Part shown: piece by piece, positions 43,402 through 54,090 of the stretch | Position numbering within the stretch: position 1 is the stretch's first letter | How the letters are laid out: each line of letters begins with the position of its first letter | NCBI GenBank assembly: GCA_018806915.1 | Contig: JAGKQI010000090.1 | Coordinates: forward strand, 2,666,001 to 2,730,000 | Direction of reading: 5' to 3' | DNA length: 64,000 bases | Source of the DNA: Phytophthora colocasiae | Lineage: Eukaryota; Oomycota; Peronosporomycetes; Peronosporales; Peronosporaceae | Notes under the pieces: generated by a model | Databases searched by the model: none | What the model saw: the letters and a program-made list of their open reading frames with translations, nothing else | Told to the model about the DNA's origin: nothing | Position numbers and translations under genes: made by a program

Positions 43402-44756
43402 GGTAATCAGAAAGCGGTTTGTATTGTGAAGGAGAAAGCGATAGAGCGTGATCTGGCAGCCATCTTGAATACGACGTCGCAGACAAAGCAAACGATTGTA
43501 TTCCTGGATGGGTACATCCACTCTAGAGTTGCAAAGGCAGCTCGTCACGAGTGCCTAACTTGGCATCAACAAGACAAAATCAAGCATCGACTAGTGTGTG
43601 TTTGCTCGATGGTTAGTGTCGGAAAAGAATATCGTCCAGAACTTTACGATCGGATTCCGGCAAAAGTGGATGAGGAGTCACGGGACTGTGAAATGGAGGA
43701 TGTGGAGATGTCGGCTGGAGAATTACACAATCTGGAGGTGGTACATGAACAGGAGCTGTTTGAGCTGACGTCATGGTGCTTTGATGATTACAAGAAGGCA
43801 GCCCTGAACGACGATTTCTTTCGTAATGTAGTGGCCATGTTTCCTACACAGTCTGATCCAGAAAAGTAAGCGACGGAGCGAACCAAGTTGTTGCAAGAGA
43901 AGTACTTTATTGCCGGTGGAAGCGCTAGACTCATGTTTGAGGCAAGTGAAGCACTCGACATAGCAATCAAGTTTACAACTCCAAACATTGAGCTTTACCT
44001 TCAAGGCTTTGTTGGCGATTCGTCATCTGGTGCTGTCAACCGTTTACTTGCATGGTATGACGGTCCCAGTGGTTACGATGTCCGATTGGTGAGCGAGTAC
44101 GTCGTGCGTCATTTTGCAATGGTCATGGGTTCGAAACTAGTCGAGAATTTCGCGAGGGCTTGCAATGTTAATCCATCCATGGATGGTTTTATCCTTGAAG
44201 CTTGGTTTTTTTGCCCATCTAAGCCATAATGGTCTGGCGTGGAGCCGGCGTGTGGGGGGAGATAAGGTAGAACACCAGAGCTGGGAGAAATCATCCATCT
44301 TCATTTTTAATCCAGCCAAGTATCCGATTGCTGTTTCATTGGATGTTCCGGTGTGGATGGCTCCAAAGAAGTGGAACCAAGGCGGATACGATGCTGTTTT
44401 TATCGACAAAGCAGCACAACTTGTCCGGTTTGTTCAAGTGACGCGTGCTGAGTCCCATAAGTTCGATCCAAAACACTTCGTCGAGCTCTTGAACAGCCTC
44501 GTCGCTGGCGATCTGAATCAAGTTGCTACGGTTGAATTATGTTTTGTCGTCCCAGTGGCTAGGCGGGACACATTTGCCTTACCCGTGGGCAATGAAGATT
44601 TTAAGAAGAGCGTTGTGGAAGTTGCTTCGTCGCCATCGCGAGCTACTCGGAGTTGTCCTGACCAAACATTCAAAGATAGCAGTGCAAAAGTCATGGTCGT
44701 CGGAGTGGACTACAAGATTACCGATCACTATCGGGTCGAAGGATCGCAAGTTGGCT
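43402..44756 (+). pseudogene. CRN-1, 3' segment (nuclease-like part), broken
   Basis: Resumes CRN-1 (NQKAVCIV), includes a Walker B-like TIVFLDGY and the C-terminal PD-(D/E)XK-like region (YDAVFIDKAAQLVRFVQVT). Two lesions relative to CRN-2: a TAA at 43867-43869 where CRN-2 has AAA, and a seventh T in a T-run near 44209 that shifts frame. So CRN-1 would stay non-functional even without its two retrotransposons. Confidence 0.85.
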
Positions 44757-45191
44757 AGAAGTGCAAGTCGACAAGTCTTGTGCTTCGTTACGATACGCAT
44801 CTTTATCCGTTGTACTTGTCGGAGTACAGTTTAGTTCGTTGGTATAGGGATAGGCCCCGTTTGGATGTTCTAAAAAAAATGACAAGTTAGTCTTTCGTGA
44901 GATAGCAAATATTTCCCTGAAAGCGGGGCTGAGATTCGTACTGGGGATTTTGTCAAGCCGGTTCGACATTGTGCCGTTTTGAGTTGGTAAGTGAATTGAA
45001 GTCGCTGAAAAGGAAATTGTACGACCAACATAAGGTAAGTTTTAAAGGATTCCTACGCCATCATTTACCTGCAAATGATACAGAAAGGATCAGCGCAAAT
45101 GCTGGACACTATGAAGTCTTCGCCATCGTAAGTGAGATTATTGTGAAGTGGAGGACTTTGAGCTGACATTTTGCTGCTTGTGGTGGTTTAA
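44757..45191 (+). other. conserved CRN 3' flank with open extension
   Basis: After the CRN stop (TAG) the same frame stays open to about 44890 (LRYDTHLYPLYLSEYSL..) and is conserved at 60003-60130. Further on, GTAAGT and ..ATACAG bracket a possible 49-nt intron at 45033-45081. Conserved between the two units. Confidence 0.4.
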
Positions 45192-45922
45192 GTCAACGAA
45201 GTCTCGCACAACGTCACTGTGAAGCCCACGCTTTACGCTGTTACGCGCTGGGATATGCTGAGCCACCTCTTCGGGCTACGTCCAAGATACTACCACGACC
45301 GCGCGCCGTTGGCTGACCAGTACGCGACGTTCCTGACCCCCGAACTACCCCTTACGGAGATCACTGGCGAGGCTGAGCTGCGTCTCTTCTTCTCGGTGGA
45401 CCAACCGGACGTTAACCTCGTCGCATACCTTGAAGACGTCGACTACACGGCCACGTTCCCGAACGAAAACAAGCGTCCGGGAGTCACGTACGTCACGGAG
45501 GCACTATTGAACCCGGTGCACAAGACCATCCGCCCGGACTCGAGCGTGCACTCGTTCAAGCGCACCGACTCGCGCGAGATCGTACCTGGACAGGTGTACG
45601 AGGCTGTTTTCCGCTTCCAGCCGACGTCGTACGTAGTCAAGCGCGACCACCAAATCCGCATTTCCGTTGGCGTTGCTAGCTCGCCCGATTTCGGATCAGC
45701 CGGCGAGAAGGAGGCTACCAAACACCCATTCACTTCGGAGGCGCTTACCCGACCAAGCTCACGCTGCCATCGTACACGGGAGTGTACAATGCCAACGTGG
45801 TGCCTCGCGCTGAGGTGGTGGACGATCTGGATGCGATCCCGACTGAGTCTACGAAGGAAACTGTTACCGAGGAGGAAGTGGACGAGTTCGCTGAGGTGCC
45901 GGAGGCCAAGGACGAGTTGTAA
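45192..45922 (+). pseudogene. CocE/X-Pro dipeptidyl-peptidase-like hydrolase, C-terminal fragment HYD-1
   Basis: Encodes NEVSHNVTVKPTLYAVTRWD, then a jelly-roll-like PepX_C domain (EITGEAELRLFFSVDQPDVN, VTYVTEALLNPVHKT, YEAVFRFQPTSYVVKRDHQI). This matches the C-terminal domain of CocE/NonD hydrolases of the X-Pro dipeptidyl-peptidase family. The alpha/beta-hydrolase catalytic domain is missing. A 2-nt loss after EATK (about 45720) shifts frame relative to HYD-2, which continues to KDEL-like EAKDEL and TAA. The original tail thus ended in K-D-E-L, suggesting ER retention; this is inference. Confidence 0.7.
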
Positions 45923-46065
45923 GTATGTCAGATGTGGTAGTGCAGACAGAGATAACATCCCTCTAATACATAGATCGTTGAAACTACTACTTGTAGTACT
46001 TGTTTGCTTTCATCTTCACGAAAGAGACATATCAAGCAACCATTAAGAAAAACGTTTTCGAAAAA

Positions 46066-46300
46066 TCATTCTGCAAATATACGCATGATGATCGCCTCCT
46101 TTTCACTCGTGCTTACTATTAATGTGCGAGCCGCTAAAGAGGTAAATATCGTTTCTGCACAAACTACGAGTTGACCACCTCTATCCTTTAAGGTAGCTGT
46201 GATGCCGAACTTAAAAACCGAATCGCTCGTGTCCCCGCTTTGAAGGGCACGTTTAGGGAGCCACAAAAGCAGGTTCGAGAGCGAATCGTACCATGTACTA
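46066..46300 (+). repeat. interspersed repeat R, copy 3
   Basis: Matches 30040-30240 in direct orientation and 4120-4330 in inverse. Lies 3' of HYD-1, as copy 2 lies 5' of CRN-1. Confidence 0.6.
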
Positions 46301-46710
46301 GTAGTACATTAACCCCCTGGATCCCGAGGATATGTCGTAGGAACAGCTTATCTCATGGCGTAAGTGTACGACGTACGTGTAAATCTACAAAACTGTATTG
46401 AGCATAAATAGCACTTGCTAGCGATGTATAAATTGTCAACAGGTTTTTTTGTCAATGTCGTAGCTTATCCCGGAAACTAACTTGTATGTCGTATAACTAC
46501 CAACGACGGGAAAGCTTGCAGAACCGATTTGAAGCGTGCACTTTTATTAGCACATTTGCGGTACAGAAGCGGCGTCAATTCAAGGTATCGTGAATTGCGT
46601 GCGTACTATATGCAGGACTCATCACTAACTTCCTTCTTCTCTTCACTACAGTCTCTAATCTGCCTCGTCATCAGCATCGTCTCCACCCAGCAACTGGAGT
46701 TCACGGCGTG

Positions 46711-49584
46711 TCATCTTACGCAGTCCGACTTACTGGCCAGGAAGCCGCACACAACTCGTTTCCCCAAGGTAGTTGGAATCGCCTCCCCAGCTTCGAAATC
46801 ATCATGCCAGATTTCAAAGCATGTTTTGGCCATACCCTTGTACTGTCGTATCTTGTTACACAGCCAGCATTTCGCGTCATCGATGGAACAACGTTCGCAA
46901 AAATACGTCGTTGCAAACGACTTCTTCTTGCGGTCCACCCATAAGAGGGCACACACCTTACAAGAGCGCTGTCTGCGCTTCTGAGTGTTGCCGATTGTCA
47001 CCCAGTCCTCTGACTGGTCGAGAACATGGGTGATACGAGGGGGTGCACGCTTTCTTATCTGGGCTAGAGGAGGCGGAGTCGAGACAATACCAGTGAAGTC
47101 ACCTGCCTTGAGTTGAAGTAGCTGGTTTTGCAGAACACCGTACCATTCTCGGCGAGTCATCGCCGTCGTTTTAGCAATCTTGGCCGTCTCCTTGTGTGAG
47201 ATGTACGCGTTGACCAGCAATAGGTCGACGAAGCCTAAGAACAGGCTTTTTTGTAGTATTTTTTTAACTTTGTGGGGCGTTTGGAGAGACTAGGATTGGA
47301 GGCGGAGCTGATCATGCACGTCAACTCCGCCCATCCACTGCTGGTAGTCATTGACGGCGGCTGGACACGGCACAGTGATAGCTCCGACTTGTTTGATCTC
47401 CCTCTTGATCATTGACATGGTCATCACAGCGCCCGTGCACAAGTAGTGCACGGGTTTGCGATCCCACCAGTGATAGTGCACCAGAGTAGGAATGTTGTTC
47501 CTCCTTCTACGTCGTATAATGCGACATATTTTTTTTGGTATGGTGTATAATACGACATCGGGAACTGAGGGGTTAACGTGGTCTCTAAGGGGGTCTAGGG
47601 GTACTCTAGATATGCAGTGCTTGGGCGGACGATGTCACGTAATAGAGTAGGAATAGCAACCGAACGTGAGAACGTAAAAGTGCCGCGGGGGATGCTGCCA
47701 GGACGCGTCTCGCTCTTAGCCTTGATGCGCTACTCAAGCCCAAGCCGGTTGGTCATTATCGTACCGACGACGTTAATGTTCATCTTCAAGAGTTCAATCG
47801 CGAGTAGGACGGACGAGTAGAAGCGATCTACAACAACGGCATGCCATCGATGACGCGTATTCGAGCCCAGAACGCAGTTCAGGTTTCTGACCACAGCAGC
47901 AGCGCCTGTCTTGTTGTCGAGTGGAGTCGTGCTTGAGTCGTCAGCCTTGCGTTTGCCTACATACATTTCAAATCTGGTAACATACGACATTGGGTGTTAC
48001 CTGAGGAGGAGAAGGTCGTAACATGCGACATACAAATTCTTACCTGTTGCAGTACGCTTTGTCCTTGAATCACAAGTCATAAACATCTTTTAGCCATAGA
48101 GATGGGTCTTATCCGGCATAAACATTCGCGTTGAGTTCCGTTTGGATGTAGCAGGCAAAACTCCTTCGTCGAACGAGAACACCGCTGGCAGTGACCACCC
48201 TGCAAGAAAACGGTGCTGAATCTTGGTGACGACAGAACGCAGCTTCCACAGTTTGTCGCCCGTCCGCTCTGTTTCATTGTCGACGAAATGAAGATCCCGC
48301 AAAATTTCTTGACAGCGATTGCGCTCCATGTAGCGACTAAAGTTCCCTGCTGGAACGGCTCCATCCTCTACCATCTACCAGTGTGCCGCGAATCGTTTCT
48401 GCGGGCAAAGCATGCGGGCAACAAGAAGGCCAAGGACATGGAGGATCTCGTGCGGCTCGTACTCCTGGGTAGACCTCAAATGCCGGCGGGTTGTCTTCAG
48501 CAATTATTGGCCGTGTTCTCCCTGTTTCGCCTGCCTTGTCTGGATAACGCGTGCCCGTCGATCGACTTGCTGCAGTCTGTATCGATTTGTTTCCGTGGTG
48601 ATACTTACCCACATAGATTTAGGCATGAAGTAGAATAGTGTCAGCAAAGAAGAGTGGCAAACCGCACGCAGTTCACTTACAGGTTGCGCCACTTCCATAT
48701 CCAAGCCAGGATATCCAGTACCATTGGTCTCAAAAGTAGAAGATGGAGTGCCCCACTCCATAGATCGTAAGGCGTCCTCTCGTTGTTTCACGGTCTGTCT
48801 ATCAGGTGCATCTGCGTCCATACAAAGAGAAGAAATGAAGGCTTCATCCATAGCGACGGCATCACCATCGGAAAGATAGTTGTCCGAATCGTCAAGCTCA
48901 TCAGGTGTCACGTCTTCATCATCCTCTTTGACTGCGACTCCGTCGCTTTCGTCTGAGCTTCTAGTCTCGTAACCGTATGGTTGCTCTCTAACCTGCACGA
49001 GGTTGACGACATCTTTATTTGATGCCGGCTCACTGCCCCTTTCCTCGCAACTCTCTGCCTCCGATGCTTCTGACAGCAGCTGCAAACTGCTAGCAGCCTC
49101 TCGCTGCGACTCGTCAGGCTGAAGATCGCTCGTCGGTATTTTAAACGCTCGGGAAACTGCATGTTGTGAAAGCTCGACTTCAGAGTCGCTCGATGTACCG
49201 AACAAAGCGTTAATGGTATTCTGGGAGAGGTCGACGCTTGTGTCTATCTGTGAATCGCGAACAAACGTGTCCCCACTGTCCTCGTTAGTGCTGTCGCCGT
49301 CACTATCGCTGGCTTCACTCGACAATCCCGCCTCTACAACATGCTTCACGACAGCTTCCTCCCCCAATAGCACGCTCACCCATCCGGACTCGTGTAGCTC
49401 CACTCTGTCTGGAGACCTCGTGGCCGCCTTGACGTCCACCCAGCAGCCCTAAGCTGCCGCCACAAATGTCCGAAATCAACGTCCCGCGCAGCTGCCGCGA
49501 CTGTTTTGACTTTTCCGCGTGTGCTCGCTCGGATGCGCGCCATCCGTCAAGTTCGTAAATGACCCTGTCCGAATCCGAAGCCAC
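46711..49584 (-). pseudogene. PB-B piggyBac transposase, multiply broken
   Basis: Pieces in order on the minus strand. 49500-49390: GW-type N-terminal segment (LWRQLRAAGWTSRRP). 49439-48504: acidic region then LLTLFYFMPKSMWVSI. 48374-48090: FDEGVLPATSKRN and LHFVDNETERTGDKLWKLR. An intron-like GTAAG..CTCAG stretch lies at about 48050-48002. 47990-47730: RFEMYVGKRKADD, DRFYSSVLLAIELL. 47481-47290: HWWDRKPVHYLC and WMGGVDVHDQL (third Asp). 47220-46711: C-terminal zinc region RQRSCKVC, YFCERCS and CFEIWHDDFE. All three catalytic Asp regions are visible, but several frameshifts and a 150-bp insertion kill it. PGBD-like family, distinct from PB-A. Confidence 0.85.
47494..47643 (+). repeat. 150-bp repeat inserted in PB-B transposase
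   Basis: Flanked by an 11-nt duplication AGAGTAGGAAT (47483-47493, 47644-47654); removing it would rejoin the transposase frame. Repeated at 49713-49862 in direct orientation, same length. Confidence 0.8.
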
Positions 49585-49712
49585 CCCATCCTAACTTCTA
49601 TCCTGCTCCGTATGTATGTATTGTCTCTGAAAAATCTCATTTACCTCTTGCAACTTATTTCTTGTATTTGTCTTGATTAAAGTATTGCAAATCGCAACCC
49701 GAGCCAATTGCT

Positions 49713-49862
49713 GTTGTTCCTCCTCCAACGTCGTATAATACGACATATTTGTTTTGGTATGGTGAATAATACGACATCGGGAACTGAGCGGTTAATGTGG
49801 TCTCTAAGGGGGTCTAGGGGTACTCTAGATATGCAGTGCTTGAGCGGACGATGTCACATAAT
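49713..49862 (+). repeat. second copy of the 150-bp repeat
   Basis: Starts GTTGTTCCTCCTCC and ends GATGTCACATAAT. It contains the candidate PB-B right border (TTAA at 49792). No flanking duplication seen here. Confidence 0.75.
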
Positions 49863-49904
49863 CAATGCAGTCCGTCCACCAAAAAGACCGCGCGAGTTAA
49901 CGTA

Positions 49905-51151
49905 ATAGAGGTTTTTAGCAGAACTGTGTATTCACGAAAAGTCTGTTGACCATACGGGTTTTACGCCTAATCTCATCGTGGAACTGACAAGGTGAACAGG
50001 TAGGTAGCTTCAAACACGCTATTTGAACAACAAAATGCTGTTCTTGCTCATCATGGTACCGTGAGCTAACTGGGGCGTTCTCCTGGCGCGCTAAACTTTA
50101 GAGTGAAATAGAAGACCTTCGGGAGAGACATTCGGGTGCTGAAGAACTTTGCTAACCTCACTTTCCTAACAGCTCGATAACAAGAGTACACCGCCCGTCA
50201 TGTTGGCAATAGAGGAAGGCTACGAGAGCGACATGCTCCAGGTCGTGCGTCAGGCTTGCGTGGACATCAAAAGCGAGCGTATCTGCTGCACCTGTGGCAT
50301 CAAGCGCAATCTGAAGGAAGCACGACTGTCATCACAGCAATCTACGCCTTTTTGTCAGCTGAAGAATCTCCGGAAGAATCGCGTAGGATGTCTATCAACT
50401 TTAATGCGCTGTCGAACTGCCAATGCGTTAAAAGTTCCGATTTGAGAAGCACCACAAATCGGCGCATAAACGTTTTCTTGCCGCTCGACTTCTTGTTGGA
50501 AAGCGTTCTTACGCTTCGTTCTACGCGGTTTGCTGGGTGTCGACGAGGATGACGCAACATCGTCTATATCGATGGCTTCTTCTACTATTTCAGATGCACA
50601 ACGGGTAGCGCTAGCCTCGTCCACCTTCTTTTTCTTTGCTCGTTCCTTTTTGTCGTCTTTAAAAACGTCTTCTAGCAGCACATATTGACCCACCAAACCT
50701 GCCAACGTCTCGTAATGGCTCTGTTCGTTGACAGCATCCACGGCTCCCCAGGGCGGAATGAAGCTCACCTACACGCCAGTGTTTTTTCAGGAGCCGCACA
50801 CGGTCACGAACTTGCTTCTTCACAACTTTCGTTTGGATAGTTGTAGATACACGCTCTGCTACATGTGTCCACATCCGAGCGGCATCCTACTTAGCTTCAA
50901 ATGGCTTCTGGACAATCACTTCCCTCATGAGCTCTTTATCATGCTCCTCCGTAAACCGAAATACCATCTTGGTCGCCTGCAGATAATTACTGAATGTGAG
51001 TAAAACGTTGGTAGAACCCAGCTAATTTTAAGCACCGTCGACATCAGGCCACGAAGAAGCAGGACGATTCTGCTAAAGTTAGTTACGGAAACTTGTCGGT
51101 TGTGCGGACAGATGATTGACAAGTCTGAACAGAAACGGTTCTGCTAAAAAC
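49905..51151 (-). mobile_element. TIR element carrying a SANT/Myb-like pseudogene
   Basis: Ends are AGAGGTTTTTAGCAGAAC (about 49905) and its exact inverse (about 51134-51151), flanked by AAT on both sides, a 3-nt target duplication. About 1.25 kb. A 3-nt duplication plus a Myb/SANT-like gene without transposase fits a PIF/Harbinger-like derivative, but the family is inferred. Confidence 0.6.
50355..50966 (-). pseudogene. SANT/Myb-like DNA-binding protein, broken
   Basis: Start region MVFRFTEEHDKELMREVI, an in-frame TAG after KPFEAK, then MWTHVAERVSTTIQTKVVKK and VRDRVRLLKKHWR (Myb/SANT-like three-helix pattern). A frame change follows, and then YETLAGLVGQYVLLEDVF, a Lys-rich stretch and a Ser/Thr-rich acidic part to 50355. 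It belongs to an abundant oomycete transposon-associated family. Presumed role: binding the element's own ends. Confidence 0.6.
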
Positions 51152-53418
51152 CTCTAATATGAATTCTCTGACATTGCCAGAATTGTTACTTTAAACGAGG
51201 AAGCATTATCTAAATCCAGTTGTTCGCAAAGTCCTGAAACATAAACAGCATCCCTTACATTGTATGGTTAAATCACTTTAGACGAGGGAGTGATTGTAGA
51301 TATCATTATCCAGTAGTGCGTAAAGTTCTGAAACCTGAACCGGTTTCGTGTCACCAGAACCGATGTAACACCAGCAACAAGCCGGGTGCCGCCCGCATTT
51401 GTGGGCAGTTTGTATGTGTTTGGTCGAAACCGTGGGGCAAACTGGACAGTGAGCCCCACTACTCACCATCGGCGTCACACCTGGCCGAGGTGCTTGTGAA
51501 GCTGCGACTCTACAATTTTTTTTTATGGACTGCCGGTTCCCAGAACCAGAGCGGCATTGAAGATATTATTGGTCCATATGATTTCAGGGTTAAGGCACAG
51601 TTGTGGGTGCCAAGGGACGATGGCAAGCCTGGGAAGGGGTTGCCAACTCCAAAAGATGGAAACGACTTCAAAAGATCCTGGCATACTCCGGATGATACAC
51701 TCCTGATGGCTCGCATGCTTGAAAATCAAGTGACTTTTCGTTAACGCCATGGCCAAGGGGTTATATTTCTGGATTATATGCGAGACCCAAGCTAGCAGTC
51801 GAAGGTTCGAAGTGGAGGTTAACGTTGGACTATCGAGGACTGGCTGTATTTGTACCCAGTACCCAGGTTGAGTCTCGGGCATACTCAAGGCCATATATTT
51901 CCGACCGACCAAGACGACCGACGATGATGTGTCCAGAGCCAGCTGGAATTCTTCCGTGTTCTATGGTATTCTACTGAAATGCAAGCCTCTTCCTGATGAG
52001 GCGCCCCTACTACATAGTGAAACCAAGTATATTTTGCATGTTTAGCTAGTGCTAGCTATTATACATTAAAGAGAGTTCAATTTGCCACCCTGCAAAGTCT
52101 TGGAAGGTGTTCCCAAGACACACTGTGAGAAGCCGTGGACTAGCCTCGAGAAGAGGGCTTCACGTGTAGCCGAACAAGCGTCAGACCGCGTCGACAAGCG
52201 TCACCGCCGCGTGAATCTCCGCCAGGGTAAGACTAAGTTGGAAAGGTGATCCGGGCGGCGTATCCCGGCGGCGTATCCCGGGCGTGACCCCTTCCATTTC
52301 ATATTCCAGTTGATACTTTCGGGTATTATTTCAAATTATAGCTGCATTTTGGGAGGTTAGTGGTAGTCACCCTAAAATTGATTGATTTGACTGCTTGTGT
52401 GTTTGGACTGTATTTGTTGTGTGTGTGTTGAAATACTACATAGTATTTGAACATATATATATTGGATTCTATTATTCTTCCGAAGGTTCCTAGTGAATCT
52501 ATCGGAAGTGGTGCGCTGTTTAAAGAACCCCGGAACTGTGCCAGTGTTCCGGATTTCGCTCTTGTCGTACTGGCATTTGGAGTGCCCACCGCTCGAGGGC
52601 CGAAAAGAATAAGAAGCGGTTGTATATTTTGGTTTAATTCTCTTGTGTATTTGGTTAACTGTTGGAGGGGAAGTACTTTGCCCATAAGTGCTTACCCACT
52701 TTCGGACTAATTAACCACCGTTTGGGAAGTGTTTATTTGGTTAGCACTCTCCCTCCGGATCTAGTTCTACAATCTTTTGGAGATAACACTTTCGGTGCAG
52801 ACTCCTCGCGTTCGAAGACAAACGACACCTACGAGGGTAGTCACAAGGTCACACGCCACGCCACTTTCCAGATACCCATTTGGACACCGGAAGGTGGTGC
52901 TAACTCAATCCAGCTGGACACCTTACTACTAACTCTCTTTTGGAGTTTTTAGTGTTTGGTTGCCCTTTGCTGGACGGCACACTATACGCAACCCCCTGGG
53001 CGGTCAAAAGTGTTCACCCACTTCGCCACATGCTACCTTCGCTTCGCTCGTTAGGATGTATTTTAGCCAATCACCGGTCTGTAATAGCGGGGCAGCTCAC
53101 TCGCTTCGCGAGCTCGCTGCTATTTTTCGTACTTATCCAAGCATTTTTATCGTACTTAGCTTAATTTTGTCCAATGATAATATTGTGGTCGGGTGTGCGG
53201 ACCACGGACAGACAGACACTTTGCGATTTTAAGGATACCTGGACTAGCGCTCTGGGCGCCTGCTACGCGGACGCTTGGACTTGGTTGACCCCAGTAGTTT
53301 GGTACGGTTAATAAAGACCAGTATAGTTGAAAATATTATATGGTTTAAGGATTTACGCATGAAAACCACAAAGAGAATCAGTAAGAGATTTGATTGATAA
53401 AAATATGAAATGATGCAC
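51152..53418. other. no confident gene; low-level repeats
   Basis: 51316-51744 (+) is a 142-codon frame of unknown family (RVKAQLWVPRDDGKPGKG..). Two related about 65-nt units lie in tandem at 51190-51240 and 51250-51335 (TTTA.ACGAGG.A.., CGTAAAGTTCTGAAAC). 52100-53300 has several LTR-like traits (CACCTTAC, AATAAAGACC at about 53310, inverted CTCGCTTCGCGAGCTCGCTG near 53100), but no pair of borders. Confidence 0.35.
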
Positions 53419-54090
53419 TTAGAAGATCTCCCGATAGACAATGTTCTTGGTGTGTATGTTCCTGTCTCCGTCGATAGCTTCCGGGTCCACGGCTATCTTG
53501 ATCGCCTTCCGTGAAGGCACCCTTGACAACGCGTCTCTTTCCTGGATGGATCTGAAAAAGGCTTCTGACAAATCCTTCTTGAACCGATCGCACAGAGCAG
53601 CGGCATAATCAGGTAGCGAGTAAACCAAAATGATTCCCAAAAGTTCGCGCAAGCCGGATGGCATCTTATACGAAACTGCCTCCGCTAAGCATTCTTCCCA
53701 CTCTTGATCATTCTCCAAGTATCCAGCAGCCAGTGCTGCGTCGTGAAAGGTACCATAAACCGCTACATTCACTGTGGGAATATCTTCGAATGATTGGGGT
53801 GATCGCCGATGACACAGTAGAAGTCTAAGGTAAAACCGCTCTGGGTCTTGTGGCGAGACGTGCACCAATCTACTCAGCGAAGCAATGTATCGTCTGTACA
53901 ATACCCAATACTTCAAACGATCATCCCACCTGTACTTCACCGTCACATCCGTGTACAACAAATCAGCGGCCCCTTCTGGGTCTTGCATGCACAGGTTGAA
54001 AAAAGCAGTCAATTTCGTTCGATCTCCTCGCCGGACCAAATTCTGAAGCTGTGGGGTCGTTGCATGATCTCGGTACGAGACCAGGCTCAT
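53419..54090 (-). pseudogene. Helitron helicase-region fragment
   Basis: 223 codons with PQDPERFYLRLLLCHRR, SFEDIPTVN, EWEECLAEAV and LRELLGIILVY. This matches the segment between the Rep and Pif1-helicase cores of oomycete Helitron proteins (pattern ERYYLRLLL..SFEDLRTVNG..DREW.ECL). No HUH Rep motif or Walker A is present, so it is a partial relic. The N-terminal side (LLYTDVTVKYRWDDRLKYWV) also fits that region. Rolling-circle transposition is the family function. Confidence 0.7.

Larger units (their letters stand above)
46313..49791 (-). mobile_element. piggyBac-like element PB-B, borders tentative
   Basis: Left border TTAA at 46309-46312 then CCCCCTGGATCCCGAGGATA..TGTCGTA. Right candidate border TTAA at 49792-49795 with inverse CGCTCAGTTCCCGATGTCGT. 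The two termini share a CCC..TCCCGA..TGTCGTA pattern. The right border lies within a 150-bp sequence also present inside the transposase gene, so it is less certain. Confidence 0.55.

Noticed and set aside
49300..49600. Separate gene starting MASDSDRVIYEL at 49584
   Set aside because: It is the out-of-frame start of the PB-B transposase, whose GW-type N-terminus follows in another frame.
52080..53320. Solo LTR
   Set aside because: LTR-like composition but no TG..CA pair with a flanking duplication could be placed.
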